Positions 32,601-44,130 of a DNA stretch of 64,000 bases are shown here, piece by piece. The position numbers and the translations under genes were made by a program. This DNA is from Desarmillaria ectypa. Taxonomy: Eukaryota > Basidiomycota > Agaricomycetes > Agaricales > Physalacriaceae. Location: positions 1,664,501 to 1,728,500 of the forward strand of contig JAUDYN010000011.1 of NCBI GenBank assembly GCA_030407005.1, read 5' to 3'. The first letter of the stretch is position 1, and each line of letters starts with the position of its first letter. Below the pieces are notes generated by a model. That model saw only the letters and a list, made by a program, of their open reading frames with translations, did not search any database and was not told the origin of the DNA.

Positions 32601-34779
32601 CCTCTAAAATTGAATGTAAGGAATGCGAGCTGTAATAAGAATTCTGCTGTTCACATACTTTTGTGGCGAGTGAAGTTGTTTTACCACTGCCGATGATGTC
32701 AACCGCCGATACCGCCGATCACGGGTCGATGAGCCTAATATAGGCAAGCTACTGTTAACGACGGCCTCGAGAATGCAGAAGATTGTCGGGCCAAAGTCTG
32801 GAGTCGTTTCATGTGCAACAGGGCAGTCGTTGGGAGTGGAGTTTCTGTGCAACAGCTGTTCGCTCTCTATATGGGTGACCAAGCGGCGTCCGGGTTCGTG
32901 TTGAGCCACACCAAACGGTATGCCTTCAACCACCAGTCACCAGCAGTTACAGCCACGCATCATCATCGGGTTCGGGTTGGGCCATGATGTTCCTGACTCC
33001 TGGCAGTTTTTGTTCACGCTGCTCAACTTGACTCATTTCTAAACGATATCCAGCTCGCTCTATTCTTCAAGATCTGATTAGTGGGAAATAACCGAACAGA
33101 CCAGAAGAATTTGGTAAGTTCCAGGATTCACTCAAGTTAATAGTTCCCTTTTTGTTACAAGCCGCGATGTCTAGTTCAGCGCTTGGTAAGTTGGTGCTGC
33201 AGCCGTGTCTGTGAGAGTGCATTGTGCCATTGATGTTGTATTCCAACGTGTCAAATTATTGAGTCAAAAAATAACCTAAAATACTTGCAGCTGCGCATGC
33301 GCAATTTCGGCATTAAAATAACGTCTCTGAACATGACCGGCACAAAGGAAGGTGGCGAGCAACGCGGAAAACAAAGCAAAGATGGTGACGCTATTGGACT
33401 GCCTGGTTCTACTTGATGATGAGAATGAGAATAAGAAAGGTAAGAAAGGTCAGGTTCTACCCCATTCCCCGGCCTTCATTTCATCCATAGCTTGAATTTT
33501 CATAATCACTTTTTGATGCTCCAAAATAAGACAGCTACAATGGTGCACCATGGTTCATGTGAAGGGGTTTAATCGAGCACCACCTGCATTTGCATGACTA
33601 AGAAGTCATAATATCTCTGCAGTTCGAGCGAATTGTACCCACATGCTTCCAAAAAGATTCCGCCCTGTTCTTCGAATCAATCGATTGCGTGGCTTCGTGC
33701 AAGAACTACGGGAGGATCGTGAGCCGACAATTAAGATGATAACAAGATCGAACTTAACACACCAGACTGAGCATAGTCGTCCTGACGTTCAATCCTCGGT
33801 TTGTGCGAGCTGTGCGACATGAATCCTTGAGAGCCATGCGTTGGATTTAGACGTCTGCTGAGTGGCGCAGTTGCGGAGTAGAGAAAAACGCGTCAGCTTA
33901 TGAACAGCAGGTAGGTACCGGAACGATGTTTGGTTGTTACGAGTTTTGACTGTGCCCAAGAAGGAAAAGGAAGGCAGTCAAAGGCTCTTGACAGCATTCA
34001 GTGACGCTGTGCTGGATCGGATGACCCAAAAGAAATGAGAGGTCCAAAAAATAATGAAGAAAACGTGATGGTATCGACGAGGAAGAGCCAAAGGGTATGA
34101 CGACGGTGCGTGCGCACGAGCTGCTATGACACGAACCAAATTTTGCCGTACGCGGTACTCCTATTATGCACTGTAACGGCCAACGGCGATTATGACAGTA
34201 TCTGAGTTTTTGTTCGTGGAAAGGCAAGAAGTTGAACGTGGTGAGAAGATACACGGTGGGGTACCTTTAAACATCACTGTGTCGTGTAGCTAAGTATTCC
34301 GAATCTACATTGATACTCCTCATGTAGAAAATTTCGCTGCAGGATAGCTGTGGTGATCGTTCTCCACGGGCGTCAACTAGTCGGAGGATATTGTCGAGGT
34401 CTCACTGACAGGTTCCCAGGATGCCCAAAATGCCCTCGTCGAAGAGGGTTAGAAGAATATAGCACGGTTCGAACGGGTTTTTTTGGGCAATAGCTATAGT
34501 TGAACACGGCAGGCTGTTGGTCTCGAAAGGAATGTTGAATTTATTCCAGGTTATACAAAAATCGGCTCTAGAATCAAAGAGGGTGAGTGAGGGATTTTGT
34601 TATTGGTAGGTGGAACGCCCGACTACGCGCAAAAAGTTTAGTTGTGAGGGATTTCCCAAGGTTACTTGCTAGCGAATTTGGTGGTTGGGTACATCGCTGT
34701 CGCCTTCAGCCAAAGCATTTGCTCGTTGTCCAGCGCAGATGTTCAGGGATGCAAGACAGGCTCAGCCCTGACCAAAATG
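32601..34779. other. About 2.2 kb without a recognised gene
   Basis: Minus-strand frames of 105-109 codons at 32604-32933 and 33937-34254 show no known domain. Near 32950-32985 the words CGGGTTCGGGTTGGG are bracketed by CATCAT/ATGATG, similar in composition to the hairpins at 36.8 kb. The rest looks like eroded sequence. Confidence 0.35.
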
Positions 34780-35758
34780 AGATCGATTAATCGCAATCAT
34801 GCCAAGGTCTACACCAAATCCCCGGTTTGATACGCCACTGGTCCACTTTCTCTCTCGCTCCTTCCCAATCTGTATCCAACACTCGGTCGAACGTCGCCCT
34901 GTGAAAGTTCTCAGGAAGACTTTCCACATATTTATTGAATGTGAGAGGTTTCTCATAGTGCTAGTCTGACAATTCATTTGGAGTCAGTCCTCTTCCGACG
35001 GTGCCCATCTTCAAGATCCACCAGAAGCCTCCTCATATAGCGTGTACCTGGCCCTCCGTGGACGATGCGTTCTCGTTCCTTATCACTACATCCAGGCTTC
35101 CGAATGTTCGCCAGCCCAAAGTCAACGATGACAGGCGACCGATCCCCTTCCCGCAGAACGATGTTCCTTGTGTGGATGTCATTGTGCAGCAGGCAGTTCT
35201 CGGCCTCAATGGCACGGAATCCTTCTAGCACTGTGCTGGAAATCTTCTCGGCCCCCTTCTCTGAGATGTCGATACCTAGTTTGAGCTTCTCCATACTGAT
35301 GCCAGGGATAAACTTGAGGGCGAGTCCCTGGACGACATCGGTGATAGGATGAAGGGGAGTAGACTCGGGGTTGATGCAAAGATGAACAACGCCAAAAAGG
35401 CGGGGGATATACCAGCCTTGCAGTCGATGCAAAAGTCGATATGCGGTAAGCTCCGTATCGTAGTTCGAAACCTTCCCAATCCAGGTGCAGACTTCCCACA
35501 TTCAATCCTCCCAAAGCTCTGTTTCAGGCCGATTGTCAAAATCGTGTACGAGTTCGAACCAATTAGGCCTTAGGCCTGCCTGAATATCACGTACGGCGCA
35601 TCGTAGATCTATATCGATGGAAGATATCAGTGGGACCGTCTCCACATCACGGTTGCAACTAGATTTTTGTAGCCTGCAGAATTGTGACCTTGGAACTTCA
35701 GATGAAGCGTTGTCCCAGGTCGATATAGGTCATCGCCTCTGAAGTTGAAGGTCAGCAT
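34780..35758 (-). pseudogene. Kinase-like relic K5
   Basis: Start MLTFNF at 35758, then an intron and RGDDLYRPGTTLHLKFQGHNS. Most of the N lobe is deleted after VATV. It resumes CAVRDIQAGL, NWFELVHDFDNRPE and continues through WEVCTWIGKVSNYDTEL, YIPRLFGVVHL, LHPITDVVQGLALKFIPG, the catalytic LLHNDIHTRNIVLR, VIVDFGLANIRKPG and GPGTRYMRRLLVD. TGA replaces the usual Trp in the ED.MWEV block, a frameshift follows RKRT, and TAG lies in the last exon. A MITE is inserted 19 bp upstream of the start codon. Confidence 0.8.
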
Positions 35759-35777
35759 TGACTCACCCCCGAAAATA

Positions 35778-36020
35778 AGGGCGCAGGAAGTTAGTCCCCG
35801 GCGTTTTCATCGTCTGCTTTAACTGTCGTCATGTCACTATCCGTTATATTGGGCAGCTTCCCTGCCAAGCTCATTAATTTATTCTTCGAGGGGAAAGCTA
35901 CATTTTACTTCGTGTGGAGGCGGACTTTACACAAACAGTAATTGTCCAGCCTCAGTTACGGATAGTGACATGATGACAGTTAAAGCAGACGATGAAAACG
36001 CCGGGGACTAACTGCGCCCT
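35778..36020. mobile_element. MITE with 63-67-bp terminal inverted repeats and TA target duplication
   Basis: The left arm 35778-35844 and right arm 35958-36020 are inverted copies that begin AGGGCGCAG. They differ by a 4-bp insertion in the left arm (near 35786) and one G/A change. TA dinucleotides at 35776-35777 and 36021-36022 flank the 243-bp element, as produced by Tc1/mariner-type transposases. The 113-bp centre has no coding frame. It is non-autonomous; no matching transposase occurs in the window. Confidence 0.85.
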
Positions 36021-36827
36021 TATTCACACGTGATCGAACGCGTCTCGCCCAGTTATCATTCGGTTGTTGCAACTCCCCTACTCTAACCATATGCATGCGA
36101 CCCCTGTTATGGCCTCATTCAGAGAGCTAGAATATGTGCACTTGATGCACATCCAGTTTACGGAAAGCCCGCATCCTGGAATGCTGCCTCGATCCCCTCT
36201 CGCTAAACTCCTCGCTTCTTTATCTTCGTCGATGATCACTATTATATATCCCGTGAGTCATATTGTAATCGGACTATTATATCAATTTTATCGCTTGCCG
36301 TGGGTCTTACTGTGACGCGCTGGGCTCCCCGTACCTATAGCACTATCAGATAGCGGCAACATGAGTTCACAAAGAAAGATGCGCTCACCTGGACGAACTG
36401 GGAGTCTGGAGAAGAAGTTTCATGCATCCAAGGCAGCTGGTTTATATCTGTATGCGCCCCGTAGTCATACCGCGGCACACACTCCCTGTCATCATAGCCC
36501 AGCATAGTCCGCAGTACTTGAATTACAGCGATTGCCAGGACACGTTTGAGAAATACCCATTGACAGAATCCTTCCGATGACCATGTCCACCATACTAATC
36601 GCGGAAGACACGCTGACCAGACGTCACCCTTGATATGATGTCCTGCCCATTCACAGAGGATGTTCTCATTATGTCTATTGATGAGAAGCAATATAACCGA
36701 GAAGAATGCATCGGTCAAAAAGAGGGCTGCCCGACGGCCCTCTAGATCTAAATGATAAATTGGTACAGAAAATATCTCGAAAATGTGCATAAAAGTCCTA
36801 ATAATGGCAATGAAAATTCTATAGTGA

Positions 36828-36939
36828 TTCGAGGCTCGGGTCCGGGTGCACTCATCTGGCCTTGCCCGAGCCTCGAACCTGCAACCATGTAGCTGTAGCG
36901 AACCTGAACCTACACCGCACCTGAACCTGAAGGTGCGGT
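36828..36939. repeat. Pair of GC-rich hairpins in a CCTGAACC/GGGTTC-rich tract
   Basis: Arms TTCGAGGCTCGGG (36828-36840) and its exact complement at 36865-36877 enclose 24 nt. A second hairpin has 9-bp arms at 36914-36922 and 36931-36939. The tract up to about 36985 repeats words such as CTGAACCT, GGTTCGAG and CCGGGTTC. Function is unknown; it may be the end of a repeat element. Confidence 0.6.
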
Positions 36940-36987
36940 TCGAGTTCGATCCGGGTTCACGAGGTTTTGCACCGAACCGCGGTCAGA

Positions 36988-38946
36988 CTAGGCCGCCGGA
37001 TTATGTGACAAGTCGAAGGGGGGCGAACTCGAAGATGTGCTCACAGAAGACGATAGGAAACGTTCAAGAATGGGAAGCAGTGGGTCATTCTCCGACCTCT
37101 CGTTGCCATCTGCTAGTGAACGAAAGTAGCACCGATATGCAACGGAGTATAACTGTATGTTCAGAGTTATTTCTTGGTACTCCTCGAGAATCATAAATAT
37201 CCTGCGTGCAAGTGTTTCAAGATCTCCGACCACTGTAAATGCTTTGGACGAAAGCAGGGAGTATAATATGTCGGAGACTGGGTTGACTTGCTCACGGGCA
37301 AAAGGACGAATGAGGATGCCCGTGCGTTCAATAATGAGGGAAGTTTCGATGACGTGCTCTCGATCTGAGGCGCGCACTGAGTCGTATAATCTCTGCTGTA
37401 TCCGGGGGATAAGCCGAAGGATGGTACGAAGATGTATGGAGTCGGCAACGACAAGTATTTTACTACGGTCATATCCCCAGAAAGACGATAATTTGTGGAG
37501 AATATGCCCCCCCCCCCCATGTCATCTGTAGGCTTGTCGATAGTGGTGACATTCCCGCTCTCGCTTGTGGTCCGGGGAGTCGCAAGGACTTTCATAAGCT
37601 CTAGTTCTAATTCCAGAACACAGCTGCCGGGGCGGGGAGGGAATGAGAGGGTGACATTGACTCGTGTCTTCCGCACAACTGAATGCAAGGTAAGGGAAGA
37701 GCGCTGCAGGCCTTGAGGGATTCGGGGTACGGTACCATTTTCAGCTGCTCATTGGAACACCGATCTGCCATGCGATCACGGTTGGGGCAGAAGTTGTGGA
37801 AATAATAAGGATTGAGGATTACATATGCTCTACAATAGAGCTCTAATTCCCTCTCGGCATCAGGAGACGGCATAAGCAGTTCGATATGCTCTATCTGCTG
37901 GTCCAGAGATACTGTACATGCAGATCTGCGTTCATCTGGAAGACATTCCAGAAATGGCTTGCAGCACGCTTTGATGCACTGATGCGTTAGATGTGGAGGT
38001 GTTCGACCATAGCAGTGATTATACGTCCACTTTAGTGCCATGTTTTTGAACGTGATCGTACTCGACTTCATTCAGAGTGGGAAATTTGGGCAGGAATGGA
38101 GAGGATCATCACAGTTGCTTAGGTAGAGATGGATGTTGTGGCAGAACACACGGATATACGGATAGCGTTGCATGAGGACGATACGTGAAATAAAATAGTC
38201 GTTGACGAGTTGATACAGACGGTGGACGTAAGTGTTAGCGGGACCTTGTATGGACAGTAAGGATGGACGAGGGGAAGGATCAGGGCAACGATGTAGGCCA
38301 TGTATATCACTGAACCGATAATAGATACTAGCCATAGCACTTTCATGTCCAAAGAAACAAGAAAATAGCGAGACCAGCGAAAAAGGGCGCTAATGAAACA
38401 TGAAGGAGGGCGGGAAGCAATCCGATGATCATGGGCACCTGCCCCGTCTGTAGACCAGCGTACCGCATATATCGGATTCTTGCGCGATCGCGCGTAGAGC
38501 TGTCAGAGACGATGGCGACGTATTAGTGAAGCCATTGCCTCACCAAAACAGCCACTAGAGCAGTGATGAGGCTGAGGCTCAGACCCACGAACCACAAACT
38601 GTTCATCCACACGCCGGAATGGCTAGGAGAGAAGGCAGTAGGGGAGGGAAGAGATATTTGGGTGTCGTTCGATAGGGTAACCTTTAGAATTTCAAAGAAA
38701 AGGAGCATGGATGCCTCGTTGTAATCTGGCTGCATGTTTTGTGACGTTTGTACCACGAATGTTGTGAGTACCGCGGAGAAAAGACCGGCCTATAATGCCA
38801 TTAGACTATCGCAAGTCCGATTTTTCAAGGAAGACGCACAAAACAAGTAGGACATAAATGGTATCCCACCACTCTGCCAACATATTGGCGTCAAAATCGG
38901 CTGCTTCTTCAACGTAGATAGGCCACATTTGTCCATTGTCGGACAT
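36988..38946 (-). pseudogene. DUF6535-type membrane protein, broken
   Basis: Starts near 38946 with MWPIYVEEAADFDANMLAEW, continues over an intron to AGLFSAVLTTFVVQTSQN, then SLWFVGLSLSLITALVAVLV and RQWLH. This is the N-terminal layout of DUF6535 proteins common in agaricomycetes. After RQWLH an in-frame TAA interrupts the reading. It continues with RIRYMRYAGLQTGQVPMIIG and LLPALLHVSLA, and a further frameshift separates FLFLW from MKVLWLVSIIGSVIYMAYIV. Downstream frames (37607-38071, 37191-37688, 36988-37377) probably hold the C-terminal part but are not joinable. The role of DUF6535 is unknown. Confidence 0.65.
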
Positions 38947-38981
38947 CTCTTGGTCATAACGTAGCACTATGTGTTTCTGTC

Positions 38982-39839
38982 ATGCCGAAGAGACCTGTCG
39001 ACGTGCCGAGTCCTTCGCAAGCTAGCCAAAGATCCTTGAATGATATCCGATTCGCGGTGGGTTCCATTCACAAAATTATATCTGAAACATTACAAGCAAG
39101 AAAGGGTGTGCACCTTCCGCCACAACACTGTGTTCTTCTCTGCATCTGTCGAATGCTTGACGTTTCATTCGACATCTGCGAACCGACTCCGTCGACTCGC
39201 CATCCAGATTGCGAAAACCGGTTCCACGACCCGTCCCTTCCTCTAGTCGACCCCTCCAAGCTGTCCATTCCACGCCCCACTTCGAGCCGCCCCTTTCCTC
39301 CCTCTGCCAATTGGGGGACAGTGCGAACGCATTCGTTCCCGTCAACTCAGACACGCCCTTCCCTCCGCATGCTCCATCCACCCACTCTCCTGTCAAATAG
39401 CGTACCATTGCACACGTTCACAAACGGGAGGCTGCATTGTCGCGCGCACACACATTGGAGGGGAGAGATAATTGCAAGGATCCTGAGGAAAGCCAAGAAA
39501 AGTAAGCAAGATAATAAGAAACTCACATCAATAAGTATACATACCTTGAGTACCGCGCATCCATCCAAAAGGTACATTAAACATTGAAAGTTTCTAATAA
39601 AGAGCTCTTCAATAGCGCTTCGAGTATTGAAATAATAATAAAAAAGCTTACCATTCAGGGAGAAAAAAAGTTGCAATGTGCTTTTTCTTGGTGAGCGAGG
39701 AAAAGTCTCTGTGTTGCCAACCAACAAGTTTAAAATTTCGTCAATCGACCACAAAGAGGTTGTATGCCCTCCAAATAATAGGGATTTCATGTTGAGATCA
39801 CCCCAAGGACCGATCCCCCCAATGCTTCCTTTCTGGCCA
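38982..39839. other. No supported gene
   Basis: A 201-codon plus-strand frame (38982-39587) and a minus-strand frame that runs on from relic K6 overlap. Both are Ser/Pro/Arg-rich without a domain, so neither is called. Confidence 0.3.
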
Positions 39840-40198
39840 ATCCGAGTTTTCATAGGCTCGTATGAGCTTGAACCAATTAGCAACAGCCCCAGACTGGATA
39901 TCGCGTACGGTACATTGTAGGCGAGCTTCGATAGTTGATGTCCAGAGTCTCTGTACCCGCTGTGATACCCCAATCTGCGATCAGCTAGCTTGAGGATGAA
40001 TGGCTCATTGTTGGATGGGTGCTGAACGAGGAGAATGACCGCACAAGTGGATGGTTGGAAGCGCTTGATGACGGTGACGGTGAGAGACTTGAACGCTGCA
40101 GAGCCATTACTTGGAATTGTAGGTGATGCTTTGTTCCGGGTAGATACAAGTCGTCGCCACTGCAAGGCAAATAAATATGATTCTTCAAATAGCTCCAA
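39840..40198 (-). pseudogene. Kinase-like relic K6
   Basis: Reads FKSLTVTVIKRFQPSTCAVI, LLVQHPSNNEPFILKLADRR and LGYH in one frame. The next family block (ARLQCTVRDIQSG, ANWFKLIRAYE) continues in another frame, after which homology ends. The continuous 283-codon minus-strand frame to 39347 is therefore mostly fortuitous. It is N lobe only, without catalytic residues. Confidence 0.7.
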
Positions 40199-40476
40199 CT
40201 GAACGACGAATGTTTGTATTGACGCGATGGAAATCTAACGCTGACTATGGACGAAAAGTCTTGTATCTCCGAGTCGCGCTAGATACCGTAACATATGGAT
40301 ATACGTTGGAGAGCAGTCAGTAGCGGCGACGCGAATCAAGGAAGGACGTGGCGCGCCATGCGAAGCAGTACTTTTTGTCGCACATCGTAGTCGTGCCTAA
40401 GGAAGGCCACGTGAATGTGAGTGGGGCTGCCAAATACAACTCTTAAGACATTACCACCGCCATCTGAGAATTCTTC

Positions 40477-41647
40477 GTGTCAATTTCTCAAGTTCGAGCA
40501 ACCTCAATGTCCATTCCTTTCGTCAAAACTGTATGCAGGGCCATGGAGAATATTGCTCCTCTCAGGCTGGCTGAAAAATGGGACAATGTAAGCGCGTTTC
40601 CAGATTTCAAACCGTTTTTATATCTATATATTGTTAAAGGTTGGACTATTACTCGGTAGAGTCCTTCATTGAATCAGAAATAATAGACTAAAATCTCACT
40701 GGCGTCGCTAGAGTCCCCCTCGCACAAACTAAAGGGTATCAATCGCGTCCTACTCACCATCGAGTACGTTCGTCATCTATATCAAGTCTAATTCTTAATA
40801 TTCTCTAGTCTCACTCCCTCAGTCGTTGAAGAATCCATCACCCTCAAAGCGCCGGTCATCGTCTCGTACCATCCACCAATATTCAAGCCTCTCCAATCAC
40901 TGACCCTCATGAATCCTCTGCAAGCTTCGCTTCTCCGCTGTGCAGCAGAAGGCATCTCGGTGTTCTCACCACACACATCTTTGGACTCGGTCTGGGGAGG
41001 CGTGAACGATTGGCTTGCCAAGGGACTTGGTATTGGTCAGATCAGCGCCTTGGTGGGCGAGAAACTCGATGCGAGTGGGACGAGCGAGGGTGCGGAAGGA
41101 CGGTTGGTGATTCTGGATGAGCCAGTGTCGGTGAAGGAACTGGTGGGTAGGGTGAAGCGGCATCTAGGCCTATCGCAGGGTGAGAAATACTTTCGTTACT
41201 TGGCTGTCGTTCTTGTTGGCTGATGTATGCGCTCAGTTCAAGTCGCATATCCTTCCGCCGTACTAAGCGACATTCGTACGGTGGCGATATGTGCCGGTTC
41301 AGGAGGATCTATGCTTGTTGGGCGTGATGCTGATGTTTATTTTACTGGGGAGATGTCGCATGTTTGTCTTTCTTCCAGATTCTGGTTCACCGTCAGCGTA
41401 CTGACACCTCGACGATAGCATGAAGTGTTAGCATCAGTCGCGGCAGGGAAGCATGTCGTTTTGTGTAAGTGCTCGCAATATAAATGATAAAGACACTGCT
41501 GCAATCCTTCTGTTTGTAGGTGGCCACACGAATACGGAACGAGGTTACCTTTCTATGCTGGCGGAGCGGCTTCGGAAGGAGATCCAACTTGAGGACGTTG
41601 AAGTCATTGTTAGCAAAGAGGATGCGCATCCGTTGACATTTGTATGA
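40477..41647 (+). CDS. NIF3: NIF3-like dinuclear metal-centre protein
   Basis: Conserved NIF3/DUF34 family protein with a dinuclear metal site; the molecular function is still debated. Seven or so exons join: start at 40477 or the second Met at 40507, PFVKTVCRAMENIAPLRLAE, WDNVGLLLESPSHKLKGINR, VLLTIDLTPSVVEE, the metal-binding SYHPPIFKPL, SPHTSLDSVWGGVNDWL, AICAGSGGSMLVGRDADVY, FTGEMSHHEVLA and GHTNTERGYLSMLAERL, to TGA at 41645-41647. Expected histidine and acidic ligands are present (HPP, HTSLD, HxxTERGY). No interruption was seen, so this is a likely housekeeping gene. Confidence 0.92.
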
Positions 41648-43195
41648 TGTTGATGCTCGGAATGCAGGATGCTCGGAGCTCAGCGGTTGCGGTGAAAAAG
41701 AAAGAAAGCACGCTTGTGTCAATCTCGCTGTTTCAACTTTCGGAATCAAAGCGTATCACCTATGGACCAGAAACTTCCAGTCAAGATTTGGCTATGCCCT
41801 AATTTAAAGCCTCAAGCTTTAGTGCGCAAGTGGCAGTAGAGAGATGCGTCGTATGATAAAATAGCCCAATGATACAAACCTATTTCTCATCCTTCAGCAG
41901 CGGTGATCTACCTGTTCCAAACCTCACCTGTAATTTTAGGCTTACGAATATTTTGCTGTTAGGGACATCAAACCTTCCACAACGACAGCCCGTCCATCGT
42001 TATTCCTGTGTAAGGCGACGAGAGATGATGTTCCAGAGATTCGGTGGCAGTCGACGGCTAAAATGGAGTGTATGACGCGACAATTTGTCTACACATCATA
42101 CGCCCTATCCTTCATTTGAAAAGTCGCTTTGACGAAGAGAGAATAGGACTTGACAGCTTTCAATAGAACTATGTAATCTGCGCTTTATATTCGTCCGAGA
42201 GATACATACACTAAAGAAAAAAAACTTTAGAAAGCGGATCATCACTTACACTGTAATACAAACAATGAAATCAAATGCAGTCCCGACTCTCGCTGGAAAG
42301 GTACTACCCAACCGGGTGGATTGTCGAAGTCTTATGGTTGCAAATTCGCAGGTTTAGGTCTCATCATCCTCGTCGTAGCCACACGAAGCGTATTCACCTT
42401 TGCGCAAGTCTGCAAGTAGGCATCTCGTCCCCTCCGCCACCTCTACCGCCAATCGAGCATCTGCAAGGAGTACCCCAAGGGGTTTGATGCTGTGATATAT
42501 GCTGCGCTCAGTCCTGTACACTGTGATCCTGCGTGGAAATTCGGCCACTCGTCATATGATATGAGTGGTCCGAGTCCGAGCCTGATTTGGTGATATTGGC
42601 ATACAAGGTTATTGAGGGAGAGGACGAGGAGGACGGGAACGAGAATGACGACGAGGGTGCCAGGGAGAGGATGAGACGATTTACTGATTTTCATCTGAGC
42701 GGTGTTTCGGACCTCGTGGAAATCAGCAGGAAAGAACATATCGAACATACGGGTGATGAGGCGCAGGAAGCTGAATTTGCAGCTATTTCGGAGGAGGTAT
42801 GTTCATCAGGGCTAAGAATGCGTAGTTAGTCGAAATTCAATTCATCTTCCCATTGCGAGGGAGTTTTCTGAACCACTGTGGATCGCATTCCTTGATGTGC
42901 AAACACTGGGTCTCCACATAGGGTCCGGCCGCTGTTGACGCAGACCCCCGCAGTCACTGGGGTTGCATAAGCAACGAGGCGATAATGGGTGTGCATACTT
43001 GGAGTGTACATGGGCTTCTCAGAACTAGAATAGCCCGTGCAGGATATGAGAAAACGGTCCACAGCCTCTTGAGGGATACTGCAAAATATGCCATGTTTAG
43101 TTATAAATAATGCCATCAGGGTAGTACACCATCTCATTCGCCTACAAAGTCATCAGTCCATGTTATTGCACATGAAAACGAACCCGCCTACAGAG
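41648..43195. other. No recognised gene
   Basis: Short frames only. One at 42587-42829 (+) encodes an acidic tract (EGEDEEDGNENDDEGA) that could be low-complexity coding or chance; its complement is also open (42443-42748 -). No domain was identified. Confidence 0.3.
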
Positions 43196-44130
43196 TCAAG
43201 GGCCCATTTTGATATACGTAAACGTGAAGACAACCTCTTTCCTTTCGTTCAAAGTGTTGATCCTTCGCCAGACCACCAGATCAATGTATTGAGAGGTATA
43301 TCCACCGCAAGTGACATGTAGCATTGTGCTGCACTCCAAACGATGCTCCACCAATTGGATGAGCGAGACGAGAACTTCTTTCGTACACTTCCTGAGATTG
43401 GTAATACACAGCTTCCGTGTCTGAGGTAAAGCCTGGATGATGGTGGGCAACAGAGCTAGGTTATCGATGGTAAGGGATGTGAGGGGAGCCGTTGCAAGCT
43501 GAAAAGCGGTGATAGGCAGTTGACCCATTACATATGACCTTCCTTAGAGTACGAGCTCGCGCAGATTTGTAGGGCATTGTATGGGAGGAGATTTGTCATG
43601 GAGAGGGAGCGAACAGTCCTCAAACTGTATACAACATGTCTCTAGTGCAGGCATGGAAAAGAAATAGAAAAGAGGGGAAGCAGGTAATGCAATTGTGAGA
43701 TGCCTGAGGTTCGGGAAGTCGAAAAAGTCTGGAGATGTGAGTAACCTCATGGGCATGGGGTTCCAGTAGAAAAACGATGCAAAACGATGTGATTGCGTGT
43801 AAAGCGTTTGGTAGAAAGATTCGATGTTGGTATCACAGCGCTCTGATAGGTGATCGATGGTAACGTGGAGAGAGAGGGTAGCAGACCTCGAGAGGTGTTC
43901 AGAAACGAGCCGTGGTCTCCACGGGTAACAACTGAACAGGTAGTCCCACCGCCAGTGGGGTATGGTATCTGAGATGTTGAGATGAGTCCACAATGTTGGA
44001 TCCGACAGAAGAATTGAGCGCCAGAAGCTGCATACTCGACCCAGGGGCCAAAGACCATGGGTAATGTTTAGCGATTGGTCGTCCTGGTGCCAGACAGTGA
44101 GAAAATTCCTGGCGGGACGCGAGCCATTGC
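43196..44130 (-). pseudogene. F-box protein, interrupted
   Basis: The minus-strand frame reads WPLGRVCSFWRSILLSDPTL and WTHLNISDTIPHW, the hallmark N-terminal region of agaric F-box proteins, then repeats such as FFDFPNLRHLTIALPASPLF and NLRELVL. TAA at 43544-43546 interrupts the frame, which then continues in phase with VMGQLPITAFQLATAPLTSL and LVSLIQLVEHRLE to 43196. The cyclin-F-type helix upstream of WPLGRVC is not clearly readable. It would act as a substrate adaptor of SCF ubiquitin ligases if functional, but the stop makes it a probable pseudogene unless an unseen intron removes it. Confidence 0.5.

Noticed and set aside
38982..39587. 201-codon plus-strand frame as a gene
   Set aside because: Low-complexity Ser/Pro/Arg composition, opposite strand equally open, no motif.
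39347..39839. 283-codon minus-strand frame as a full kinase-like protein
   Set aside because: Only the first part matches the family, and the family continues in another frame; the remainder is unrelated hydrophobic sequence.
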